Shown: one piece after another, positions 1 to 5,515 of the stretch
Position numbering within the stretch: position 1 is the first letter of the stretch
How the letters are laid out: the number at the start of each line of letters is the position of its first letter
Program-made: the position numbers and the translations under genes
Origin: Acetobacteraceae bacterium
GTDB taxonomy: Bacteria > Pseudomonadota > Alphaproteobacteria > Acetobacterales > Acetobacteraceae
Length of the DNA stretch: 10,892 bases
Assembly: GCA_025356735.1 (NCBI GenBank)
Contig: JANXRT010000115.1
Coordinates: 1-10,892, forward strand
Direction of reading: 5' to 3'
Notes under the pieces: model-generated
Database searches by the model: none
Told to the model about the DNA's origin: nothing
Seen by the model: only the letters and a program-made list of their open reading frames with translations

Positions 1-822
1 CCAGGGCGCGCGTTGCCGCGGCTCCTGCAGGAACCGGCGCATCAACCCGGCCTGCACCAGCAGCAGCGCCGCCACCGCCGCCGCGTGCACGGGACGGTTC
101 CAGCCCAGCAGCAAGCCAATCACGACGACCTGCGGCAGCGCCATGACCACGCACGCCAGCCGCGCCGCCCGCGAGACGCCCAGCAGCACCGGCAGCGAGT
201 TCACCCCCATCTGCCGGTCGCCCTCGACCGACTTGAAGTCGTTCAGCGTCATGATGCCATGCGCGCCGACGCTGTACAGCGCGGCCATGGCGAACACCCG
301 CGGACTGGGATTGGCCGCGGTCAGGATGGCGGTGCCGGTGATCCAGGGCAGGCCCTCGTAGCAGGCGCCGCAGGCGGCGTTGCCCCACCAGCCATTCAGC
401 TTTAACCGCCATGGCGGCGCGCTGTAGGCCCAGGCGAAGCAAAGTCCGAAAAGCGTCGCCACGAACGCCCAGGCGCCAAGGCCCGCCCCGACGACGAGCG
501 AAAGGACCGTGCCGGCGATCGCGATGTGCAGGCCGCGCCGGCCGGGAATGCGGCCCGAGGGGATCGGCCGGCCCGGCTCGTTGATCGCATCGACATGGCG
601 GTCGAACCAGTCATTCACCGCCTGGCTGGTGCCGCAGACGATCGGGCCGCACAGCAGCACGCCGGCCAGCACGGTCGGCCAGCGATCGGCGAGCGACGCG
701 CCCGAGGAGATCACGCCGCAGCCGAACGCCCACATCGGCGCGAACCAGGTAATCGGCTTGAGCAACTCCAACGCCGCCGGCATGGCACGCGGGCGAGCGG
801 CCGCGACGCCGGCCTGCGACAT
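1..822 (-). CDS. bchG: Bacteriochlorophyll synthase BchG (C-terminus cut off by window edge)
   Basis: Membrane prenyltransferase of the UbiA/ChlG family that esterifies bacteriochlorophyllide a with geranylgeranyl (or phytyl) diphosphate, the last assembly step of bacteriochlorophyll. Reading the minus strand from the ATG at 822-820 gives 274 codons with no stop to the window edge; the family is about 300 residues, so roughly the last 25-30 are missing. The first Mg-diphosphate-binding motif is N70-D71-x-x-D74-x-x-x-D78, followed by NEPGRPIPSGR (81-91). The second is N194-D195-F-K-S-V-E-G-D202. Hydrophobic helices alternate throughout (about 51-65, 99-134, 174-190, 220-240, 246-260). A GAGGG at 836-832 sits 9 nt before the start. 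The start shares one base with the ppsR stop (TGATG), so translation is probably coupled to ppsR and the gene belongs to the regulator operon. Identification is firm; only the far C-terminus is unseen. Confidence 0.95.
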   Translation of the reverse strand, partial: MSQAGVAAARPRAMPAALELLKPITWFAPMWAFGCGVISSGASLADRWPTVLAGVLLCGPIVCGTSQAVNDWFDRHVDAINEPGRPIPSGRIPGRRGLHIAIAGTVLSLVVGAGLGAWAFVATLFGLCFAWAYSAPPWRLKLNGWWGNAACGACYEGLPWITGTAILTAANPSPRVFAMAALYSVGAHGIMTLNDFKSVEGDRQMGVNSLPVLLGVSRAARLACVVMALPQVVVIGLLLGWNRPVHAAAVAALLLVQAGLMRRFLQEPRQRAPW

Positions 823-2276
823 CAGTGGCCACCCTCGACCGCGAGGTCGCCCAGGCCGTAGCGGCGCAGCTTGACATACAGGCTCTGGCGGCTGAGGCCG
901 AGCATCTCGGCGGCCGAGGCGCGGTTGTCGCCGGTCATCTCCAGCGCCGTCTCGATGCACAGCCGCTCGATGAGATCGGTCGATTCGCGCACCAGGTCCT
1001 TCAGCGCGACGCGGCCGATCAGCCGGGTTAGCTGCTCGATCGAGCGCGGCCGGGTGTCGGCCGCCATCGGCTCGTCGGTCAGCCGGCGGTCGATGTTGCG
1101 GATGGCGAAGCCGAAGCAGGGCTGGCCGCCGTTCATCACCGAAACGGCCGAAATCTCGATCGCCGCCGGCGCGCCGTATGCGCCGCGCAACGTGGTCGCG
1201 AACAGCCGCACCGAGCCGCGATGCTGCAGGTTGGCGATCAGCACCTCGAGGTCGAGGCCGGGCCGGCCGACCCACTGGCTGAGCGGCTCGCCCGCGGCGG
1301 CGGCCTCGGAGCCGAGCTGGGCCATGTCGAGGAAGGCCGCGTTGGCCGACAGGATGCGCCCGTCGCGCCCGGTGATGACGAAACCGTCCGGCGCGCTCTC
1401 GACCAGTTTCAGCAGCTTGAACTTGAGCTTGGAGACGACGGCCGTCGCGGGATCGGCGCCGAGCGGCGACAGCCGCACCAGGAAGAAGGCGTCATCCGCC
1501 TCGCGCAGCAACGACGCCGCGACCAGCACTTCCCGGCCGCCTGGCCGGTCGCCTGGCATCAGGCGCGCGCGCACGTCGTCCGGCCGGCCGGACGCGCGCA
1601 CGTTGGCCAGCAGCGCCTGCACCGAGCTCAGGCCCTCGGGTCCGAAGATGTCGGCCAGCCGGCCGATGCCGGCCTCGCCGGCAGCCTTGCGGCGCGGTTC
1701 GCCGAGCAGCTTGCGCGCCGCCGGGTTGGCCTCGACCAGCCGGCTTGTGCCGGCATCCAGGATCAGCACGGCATCGGACGCGGTCTGGAACAGCAGCCGA
1801 TAGCGGGTTTCTATGTTCCTGAAGCGAAAATAGTCCTGCTCCATCGATTGCTGGGCGTTGATCAGGCGCTGCTGCAACACCGATAACGGGCGCTCGTCGC
1901 GCCCGAACGCGATCACCCGGCCGGCGTCGCCGTCGCAGAGCTGGATGGCGGAGAACAGGATAGGGATGTCGGCCCCTACCACCGCCGGATAGTTGAGGTG
2001 GCGCCATTTCGTCGCGGCGTTGGAGGTTGCGTCGCGCAGCAGCATGTCGATCTTCGGCCGGCTCTCCTTGGTCACCGCCTCGGTCCATGGCCGCCCAAGC
2101 CACAGCGCGTGGCCGGCCAGCTCGCCGGCCAGTTCCTCGCTGTGGAACGCGACATCCTTGACCACCCCGTCGTAGTCGACGATCACCGCGATGTCGGCGA
2201 CGGCGGCGATCAGCATCGCCGCCGTTTCCGCATCGAGGTTCCCGAGCGACACCTTCGGGGCTTGGAACATCATCAC
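822..2276 (-). CDS. ppsR: PpsR/CrtJ-type redox-responsive transcriptional regulator
   Basis: Regulator of photosynthesis genes, usually an aerobic repressor binding TGT-N12-ACA palindromes in bch, crt and puc promoters. The 484 residues show the family layout: N-terminal PAS-like domain (about 15-130), a helical Q-rich linker (131-155), PAS1 (about 156-275), PAS2 (about 285-395) and a Fis-type helix-turn-helix (about 430-474) ending in the signature LGLSRQSLYVKLRRYGL. Cysteines are only C114, C387 and C440. C440, just before the HTH, matches the conserved redox cysteine; the PAS-region partner known in Rhodobacter (C251 in R. sphaeroides PpsR) has no counterpart. The start is ambiguous: GTG at 2276 is 11 nt after GGAGGA (2293-2288) and is followed directly by ATG codons at 2273 and 2270. 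ATG 2273 shares a base with the stop of the small upstream ORF. The gene ends in TGATG with bchG. Family members can also activate, so the sign of control here is unknown. Confidence 0.95.
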   Translation of the reverse strand: MMMFQAPKVSLGNLDAETAAMLIAAVADIAVIVDYDGVVKDVAFHSEELAGELAGHALWLGRPWTEAVTKESRPKIDMLLRDATSNAATKWRHLNYPAVVGADIPILFSAIQLCDGDAGRVIAFGRDERPLSVLQQRLINAQQSMEQDYFRFRNIETRYRLLFQTASDAVLILDAGTSRLVEANPAARKLLGEPRRKAAGEAGIGRLADIFGPEGLSSVQALLANVRASGRPDDVRARLMPGDRPGGREVLVAASLLREADDAFFLVRLSPLGADPATAVVSKLKFKLLKLVESAPDGFVITGRDGRILSANAAFLDMAQLGSEAAAAGEPLSQWVGRPGLDLEVLIANLQHRGSVRLFATTLRGAYGAPAAIEISAVSVMNGGQPCFGFAIRNIDRRLTDEPMAADTRPRSIEQLTRLIGRVALKDLVRESTDLIERLCIETALEMTGDNRASAAEMLGLSRQSLYVKLRRYGLGDLAVEGGH

Positions 2277-2386
2277 CTGAAACCCGGTCCTCCGTTTCGC
2301 TTGAACCCCCGCATCTGCCGACCCATCTCAAGCCGCGCCGCTACCAGCCGGGCCATTACCAGCCGGGCCATTACCAGCCGGGTCAT
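2273..2386 (-). CDS. Possible 37-residue ORF bridging ppaA and ppsR
   Basis: This unrecognised small ORF fills the ppaA-ppsR gap exactly. Its ATG (2386-2384) overlaps the ppaA stop as ATGA, and its TGA (2275-2273) overlaps the ATG at 2273 of ppsR as TGATG. Three copies of a 15-bp repeat encode a repeated five-residue unit (R-L-V-M-A) at the N-terminus, so the repeat keeps frame. The C-terminal half is rich in Arg and Gly, the product is strongly basic, and there is no signal peptide or membrane segment. The ribosome site is poor (GAGG only 2 nt before the ATG), so expression would depend on coupling from ppaA. The ppsR Shine-Dalgarno GGAGGA lies inside it. It may be a coupling device rather than a functional peptide, or chance; the double junction is what makes it worth listing. 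Confidence 0.3.
   Translation of the reverse strand: MTRLVMARLVMARLVAARLEMGRQMRGFKRNGGPGFR
2342..2386. repeat. Triplicated 15-bp direct repeat between ppaA and ppsR
   Basis: Three head-to-tail copies of TACCAGCCGGGCCAT lie at 2342-2356, 2357-2371 and 2372-2386. The third differs by one base (GGTCAT for GGCCAT). The ppaA stop codon falls inside the third copy. The unit is a multiple of three, so copy-number change would not shift the small ORF that runs through it on the minus strand. Confidence 0.9.
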
Positions 2387-3336
2387 TGCCTCGCGTGCAG
2401 CAAGGCGACCAGCCGGTGGGCCTGGAGCACGGCCTCACGGCCATCCGCCGCGGTCGTGTCGGCGCCGACCCGCGCCACCAGGTCCGGCCGCGCCGCAAAG
2501 AGCGGGCCGCCGACCATCACCCCCACCGACGCGTTCGCCGACGCGCGCCGCAGCCGGCGGATCTCGGCCGCAAGCGAGTCGAGCCGGCTTTCGCAAGTGA
2601 CCGAGAAGCCGACGACGGCGAATTCCGTGCGCCCGACCTGATGTTCCAGCTGGCGCGCCGATAGCGCCGCGCCGCCGCTGACATCCCAGCCGGCGCGATG
2701 GAAGAACTCCGCAATCATCGCCAGGCCGAAATTATGCTGGTCGCGTGCCGTCGGCAGCAGCAGCACGCGGTGGCCGGGGTCGCGCCGGCCACCGATCCGG
2801 GAGGCGGCCTCACCCTGGAAATCGTGGCTGAGCCGGCGAAGCACCTGCTGCAGCCGCATCAGCCCGATCGTGACGTCGGTGAAGTGGCAGAGATCCGCCT
2901 CCCACAACTCGCCGAGCCGACGCGCCACGGGGGTCAGCAGGTCGAGGAAGATCGCCTCGGTGGTGATATCGGCGGATCGGAGGTCGGCGATGCGCCGGCT
3001 TATCGCGTCGGCATCGGCGTGCAGCGCCAGGCCGACGAACTCGGCGATCACCGCCTCGTCCAGCGCCGCCAGCTTGGCCGGGGTTTCAGGCGTGACGGCG
3101 GCGGCCAGCAGCAGCCGGGGAATGATCTCGCCATCGATGAGGCGTTGTAGCCGGCCGGCTGTTCGGCACCACAGCGCATCATCGCGATCGACCGCCGCCC
3201 GGTCGAACAGCGTCCAGTCCAACGCCGGGCCCCGGTCCATTGCTGAGCCCCGGTCCATTGCTGAGCCGTTGTCATGCAAGGGCTGCGCATAGCGCGAGTG
3301 ATGGGTTTCAATATTCCGCTCATCCAGGTCGGTCAT
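2383..3336 (-). CDS. ppaA: PpaA/AerR-family B12-binding-domain regulator of photosynthesis genes
   Basis: Partner of PpsR/CrtJ: in Rhodobacter, AerR and PpaA bind cobalamin and modulate PpsR/CrtJ repression. The 317 residues show a helical domain (about 55-175) with LGELWEADLCHFTDVTIGLMR (W145, C150, D154) and a Rossmann-like B12-binding domain (about 188-315). In the latter are D199-Q-H201-N-F-G204 (the DxHxxG motif that supplies the lower-axial His), GFSVTCES (S245) and MVGGPLF (G276-G277). It carries no DNA-binding HTH. The first 40 residues are an unconserved tail containing a tandem GSAMDR repeat, which makes the protein longer than typical members (about 230-270 residues). The start ATG at 3336 is well supported by GGAGGGAGGA at 3350-3341. 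It is probably first gene of the operon with ppsR and bchG. Related SCHIC domains bind heme, so heme rather than cobalamin remains possible. The symbol aerR is equally applicable. Confidence 0.9.
   Translation of the reverse strand: MTDLDERNIETHHSRYAQPLHDNGSAMDRGSAMDRGPALDWTLFDRAAVDRDDALWCRTAGRLQRLIDGEIIPRLLLAAAVTPETPAKLAALDEAVIAEFVGLALHADADAISRRIADLRSADITTEAIFLDLLTPVARRLGELWEADLCHFTDVTIGLMRLQQVLRRLSHDFQGEAASRIGGRRDPGHRVLLLPTARDQHNFGLAMIAEFFHRAGWDVSGGAALSARQLEHQVGRTEFAVVGFSVTCESRLDSLAAEIRRLRRASANASVGVMVGGPLFAARPDLVARVGADTTAADGREAVLQAHRLVALLHARQ
3214..3267. repeat. 18-bp tandem repeat in the ppaA N-terminal coding region
   Basis: Two identical copies of CCGGTCCATTGCTGAGCC lie at 3232-3249 and 3250-3267. 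A degenerate third copy at 3214-3231 matches at 13 of 18 positions. The minus-strand reading is the in-frame peptide repeat GSAMDR, GSAMDR, GPALDW, placing extra Met codons at residues 27 and 33. The repeat lies outside the conserved domains and keeps frame. Confidence 0.9.
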
Positions 3337-3340
3337 TTTT

Positions 3341-3350
3341 TCCTCCCTCC
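3341..3350 (-). promoter_or_regulatory. Strong Shine-Dalgarno of ppaA
   Basis: Read on the minus strand this is GGAGGGAGGA, two overlapping purine-rich cores 4 and 9 nt before the ATG at 3336. It fixes the ppaA start despite the unconserved N-terminus. Confidence 0.8.
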
Positions 3351-3354
3351 AATT

Positions 3355-3383
3355 ATTCCAATCCAGCCGTGAAAAAGTGTCAA
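3355..3383 (-). promoter_or_regulatory. Candidate sigma70-like promoter for ppaA-ppsR-bchG
   Basis: On the minus strand a consensus -35 TTGACA (3383-3378) is followed after 17 nt by TGGAAT (3360-3355), which matches TATAAT at 4 of 6 positions. The -35 is one arm of the symmetric operator. The predicted start near 3348 falls at the Shine-Dalgarno, giving a leader of only about 12 nt, which is a reason for caution. Confidence 0.4.
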
Positions 3384-3411
3384 GTTATCTTTACGTAAAG
3401 CCAGATTGACA
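3378..3411. promoter_or_regulatory. Symmetric 34-bp divergent operator with two back-to-back PpsR-like half-matches
   Basis: TGTCAA (3378-3383) and TTGACA (3406-3411) form outer inverted arms around a perfect 12-bp palindrome, CTTTACGTAAAG (3389-3400), all concentric on the 3394/3395 boundary. Overlapping 18-mers 3378-3395 (TGT-N12-ACG) and 3394-3411 (CGT-N12-ACA) each differ by one base from the PpsR/CrtJ consensus TGT-N12-ACA and are mirror images. The outer arms double as the -35 boxes of the divergent candidate promoters, so a bound regulator could shut both arms. Symmetry is seen directly; PpsR as the ligand is inferred. Confidence 0.6.
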
Positions 3412-3435
3412 ACTTGATCGGTAAGCCTCTAGCGT
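3406..3435 (+). promoter_or_regulatory. Candidate promoter P1 for the bchF operon
   Basis: Consensus -35 TTGACA (3406-3411) is followed after 18 nt by TAGCGT (3430-3435), a weak -10 that keeps T1, A2 and T6. The predicted start is near 3442, inside the TGT-N11-ACA site that follows. The transcript would carry a 5' leader of about 160 nt containing the 44-codon ORF. Confidence 0.4.
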
Positions 3436-3436
3436 T

Positions 3437-3453
3437 TGTCCAACCCGCGGACA
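3437..3453. promoter_or_regulatory. PpsR-like inverted repeat TGTCC-N7-GGACA
   Basis: This perfect 5-bp inverted repeat with a 7-bp spacer is a TGT-N11-ACA, one base shorter than the PpsR consensus spacing. It lies just downstream of the candidate -10 of P1, a natural position for a repressor site. It may be a second, cooperatively bound PpsR site or that of another regulator. Confidence 0.4.
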
Positions 3454-3481
3454 GGCAGCCGCAGACGGACGGGAGGACGCG

Positions 3482-3616
3482 ATGAAGCAGGAAGCCAGGC
3501 CGGGGGTTTTGGATCGCGTCTCACTGAAGCTCCCTTCGACGATGGGCCGCTTGCCGCGGCGCTTCCGCCCAGCGAATAATTTCAGCCCTGTGTTGTCAAC
3601 CAATGTTCACAACTAG
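3482..3616 (+). CDS. Possible 44-residue leader ORF overlapping the bchF start
   Basis: ATG at 3482 follows GGGAGGA (3471-3477) with 4 nt spacing, a better ribosome site than anything near the bchF ATG. The ORF ends at TAG 3614-3616, 14 nt inside bchF in a different frame. The product has a basic middle stretch (R23-L-P-R-R-F-R29) and resembles no family I recognise; it has no signal peptide or membrane helix. It could deliver ribosomes to the bchF start by coupling or act as a regulatory leader peptide; it could also be chance. The region would only be transcribed from P1, not from the more proximal candidate promoter. Confidence 0.3.
   Translation: MKQEARPGVLDRVSLKLPSTMGRLPRRFRPANNFSPVLSTNVHN
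3551..3580 (+). promoter_or_regulatory. Candidate proximal promoter P2 for bchF
   Basis: TTGCCG (3551-3556) and AATAAT (3575-3580, 5 of 6 to TATAAT) are separated by 18 nt. This predicts a start near 3587, directly before the TGT-N12-ACA operator and only about 16 nt ahead of the bchF ATG. The -35 is weak, so this is an alternative or addition to P1. Confidence 0.25.
3594..3611. promoter_or_regulatory. PpsR/CrtJ operator, exact TGT-N12-ACA
   Basis: TGTCAACCAATGTTCACA has the exact TGT-N12-ACA spacing and also fits the extended form TGTCA-N8-TGACA except for one base (TCACA). It covers the ATG at 3603 assigned to bchF. With the elements at 3378-3411 and 3437-3453 it makes a multi-site arrangement like those PpsR/CrtJ binds cooperatively at bch promoters. 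Confidence 0.55.
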
Positions 3617-4193
3617 GCCGTTCTCCCGGTTGATCGACAGCCTCGATAAATCGCCATGGGGATCCGTCTCGGGCCGCGTCGTCGGTCACCCGCCGGCCCC
3701 GGTCAGCCGCCTGTTCCTCTACACGCCCGAGCAGCGCCTGCGCCGTGACGCCTCAGCCTGGACCCGGGTGCAGGGCGTGCTGGCACCGATCCAGTTCGCC
3801 GTCTTCCTGGTCAGCCTGGGGCTGGTGCTGCGCTATCTGGCGACCGGCGACGGACTGCTGACCGCCACCGTTTCGATCGTCGCGAAGACCTGCCTGCTTT
3901 ACACGATCATGATCACCGGCTCGATCTGGGAACGCGATGTTTTCGGTAAATACTTGTTTGCGCGCGCCTTCTTCTGGGAAGATGTCGTCAGCATCCTGGT
4001 GTTGGCGCTGCACACCGCCTACCTGGTCGGGCTGCTCTCGGGCGCGCTCGATCCGACCCGGCAGATGTGGCTGGCGCTCGCCGCCTACACCACCTATGTC
4101 GTCAACGCGACGCAGTTCCTGTTGAAACTACGGGCTGCCCGGCGTGAGCCGGTCGCTATGTCGCGCAGGGCGGCGATCGGCTTCTCCAAGTGA
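3603..4193 (+). CDS. bchF: 3-vinyl bacteriochlorophyllide hydratase BchF
   Basis: Hydrates the C3-vinyl group of the (bacterio)chlorophyllide ring to 3-hydroxyethyl, on the way to the 3-acetyl group of bacteriochlorophyll a. The conserved core starts at L39-YTPEQRLRRDAS and runs through WTRVQGVLAPIQF, ITGSIWERDVFG, FFWEDVVS, LHTAYL and TYVVNATQFLLKLRAAR. Four membrane helices are visible at about 59-80, 85-107, 127-148 and 155-174. The 196 residues exceed the usual 160-170 because of about 38 unconserved N-terminal residues. The ATG at 3603 has no recognisable Shine-Dalgarno and lies inside a PpsR-type operator; the only in-frame alternatives before the core are TTG (3630) and CTG (3711), neither better supported. 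Translation may be coupled to the small ORF ending at 3616. It is first gene of the bchFNBHL operon, and its stop overlaps the bchN start as GTGA. Confidence 0.93.
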   Translation: MFTTRPFSRLIDSLDKSPWGSVSGRVVGHPPAPVSRLFLYTPEQRLRRDASAWTRVQGVLAPIQFAVFLVSLGLVLRYLATGDGLLTATVSIVAKTCLLYTIMITGSIWERDVFGKYLFARAFFWEDVVSILVLALHTAYLVGLLSGALDPTRQMWLALAAYTTYVVNATQFLLKLRAARREPVAMSRRAAIGFSK

Positions 4194-5512
4194 CGCTGCT
4201 CGGTGCCGCAGAAGCTCCGGATGCGGCTTCGAATGTCGGGAGCCGGGTTGAAGACCTGGCCGAATCGTCGCCGTCAGCGGGACTTTCAATATTTCGCGAG
4301 CGAGGTCAGCGCGAGGTGTTCTGCGGCCTCACCGGAATCGTCTGGCTGCATCGGAAAATCCAGGACGCCTTCTTCCTCGTCGTCGGCTCGCGCACCTGCG
4401 CCCACCTGATCCAGTCCGCCGCCGGCGTGATGATCTTCGCCGAGCCGCGCTTTGCGACCGCGATCATCGACGAGCGGGATCTCGCCGGCCTCGCCGACGC
4501 CAACGACGAACTCGACCGCGTCGTCGCCCGGCTGCTGGAGCGGCGGCCGGAGATCAGGCTGCTGTTCCTGGTCGGCTCGTGCCCGTCGGAGGTGATAAAG
4601 CTCGATCTGTCGCGCGCCGCCTTTCGCCTGTCGCAGCGGTTCTCCCCGGGTATCCGGGTGCTGAACTATTCCGGCAGCGGAATCGAGACCACCTTCACCC
4701 AGGGCGAGGATGCCTGCCTCGCCGCCCTGGTGCCGGCCATGGCGGCGTCCATCGATCGCGCGCTGCTGGTGGTCGGCTGCCTGGCCGACGTGGTCGAGGA
4801 CCAGTTCTCCCGGCTGTTCGCCGCCCTCGGCATCGGCCCGGTGCGGTTCCTGCCGCCGCGCCATGCCGCCGAGCTGCCGCCGGTCGGGCCTGGCACGTTC
4901 TTCCTCCTCGCCCAGCCCTTCCTGGCCGATACCGCGCGCGCGCTGGAGGCGCGGGGTGCGACGCGGATCGCGGCCCCGTTCCCGCTCGGTGCCGAGGGTA
5001 CTTCACTCTGGCTGCAGGCCGCCGCGGCCGCGTGGAAAATCGATGCGGCGCGGTTCGATGCCGTCACCGCGGCCGGCCGCGACCGCGCCAGCCGCGCCGT
5101 TTCAAAGTGCCGTGAGGAGCTGGCCGGCAAGCGCGTCTTCCTGTTTCCCGACTCGCAGCTCGAAATCCCCCTCGCCCGGTTCCTGTCGCGCGAGATGTCG
5201 ATGGAGCTGGTCGAGGTCGGCACGCCCTATTTGCACCGGGAACACCTCGCCGAGGAGCTGGCGCTGCTGCCGCCGGGCACCGCGCTCAGCGAGGGCCAGC
5301 ACGTCGAGAACCAGCTCGACCGCTGCCGGCGGGCGCGGCCCGACATCACGGTCTGCGGCCTGGGCCTTGCCAACCCGCTGGAGGCCGAGGGGCTGACCAC
5401 GAAATGGTCGATCGAACTGCTGTTCACGCCCATCCAGGGCTACGACCAGGCCGGCGACCTGGCCGAGCTTTTTGCCCGCCCGCTGGTGCGGCGCGGCTTG
5501 CTGGCGGTGTAG
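4190..5512 (+). CDS. bchN: Light-independent protochlorophyllide reductase subunit N (BchN)
   Basis: This is the nitrogenase MoFe-like alpha subunit of DPOR. With BchB it forms the heterotetramer that binds protochlorophyllide and reduces its C17=C18 bond with electrons from BchL. Cys45, Cys70 and Cys131 have the same spacing (25 and 61) as Cys26, Cys51 and Cys112, which ligate the NB [4Fe-4S] cluster in R. capsulatus BchN. Flanking motifs are FRERGQREVFCGLTGIVWLH, GSRTCAHLIQSAAGV, FLVGSCPSEVIKLDL and NYSGSGIETTFTQGED. The start is GTG at 4190, overlapping the bchF stop by 4 nt and having no clear Shine-Dalgarno, so coupling is likely. The 440 residues are about 15 more than typical because of an extended N-terminal tail. 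bchB begins 3 nt after the stop. The enzyme is oxygen-sensitive and works in darkness. Confidence 0.97.
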   Translation: MTLLGAAEAPDAASNVGSRVEDLAESSPSAGLSIFRERGQREVFCGLTGIVWLHRKIQDAFFLVVGSRTCAHLIQSAAGVMIFAEPRFATAIIDERDLAGLADANDELDRVVARLLERRPEIRLLFLVGSCPSEVIKLDLSRAAFRLSQRFSPGIRVLNYSGSGIETTFTQGEDACLAALVPAMAASIDRALLVVGCLADVVEDQFSRLFAALGIGPVRFLPPRHAAELPPVGPGTFFLLAQPFLADTARALEARGATRIAAPFPLGAEGTSLWLQAAAAAWKIDAARFDAVTAAGRDRASRAVSKCREELAGKRVFLFPDSQLEIPLARFLSREMSMELVEVGTPYLHREHLAEELALLPPGTALSEGQHVENQLDRCRRARPDITVCGLGLANPLEAEGLTTKWSIELLFTPIQGYDQAGDLAELFARPLVRRGLLAV

Positions 5513-5515
5513 CCG

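Noticed and set aside
871..1803. Plus-strand ORF of 310 residues opposite ppsR
   Set aside because: Ser/Arg/Pro-rich shadow of ppsR, with no recognisable motif.
2277..2382. Independent promoter for ppsR in the ppaA-ppsR gap
   Set aside because: I see no convincing -35/-10 pair; the repeats and the coupled junctions point to read-through from ppaA.
3380..3417. 7-bp inverted repeat TCAAGTT / AACTTGA
   Set aside because: It is real, but off-centre by 4 bp from the concentric 34-bp element, which explains the arms better; not listed as a separate site.
3391..3603. 70-codon minus-strand ORF in the control region
   Set aside because: It runs through the operators with no ribosome site, and would overlap the ppaA promoter; nothing family-like.
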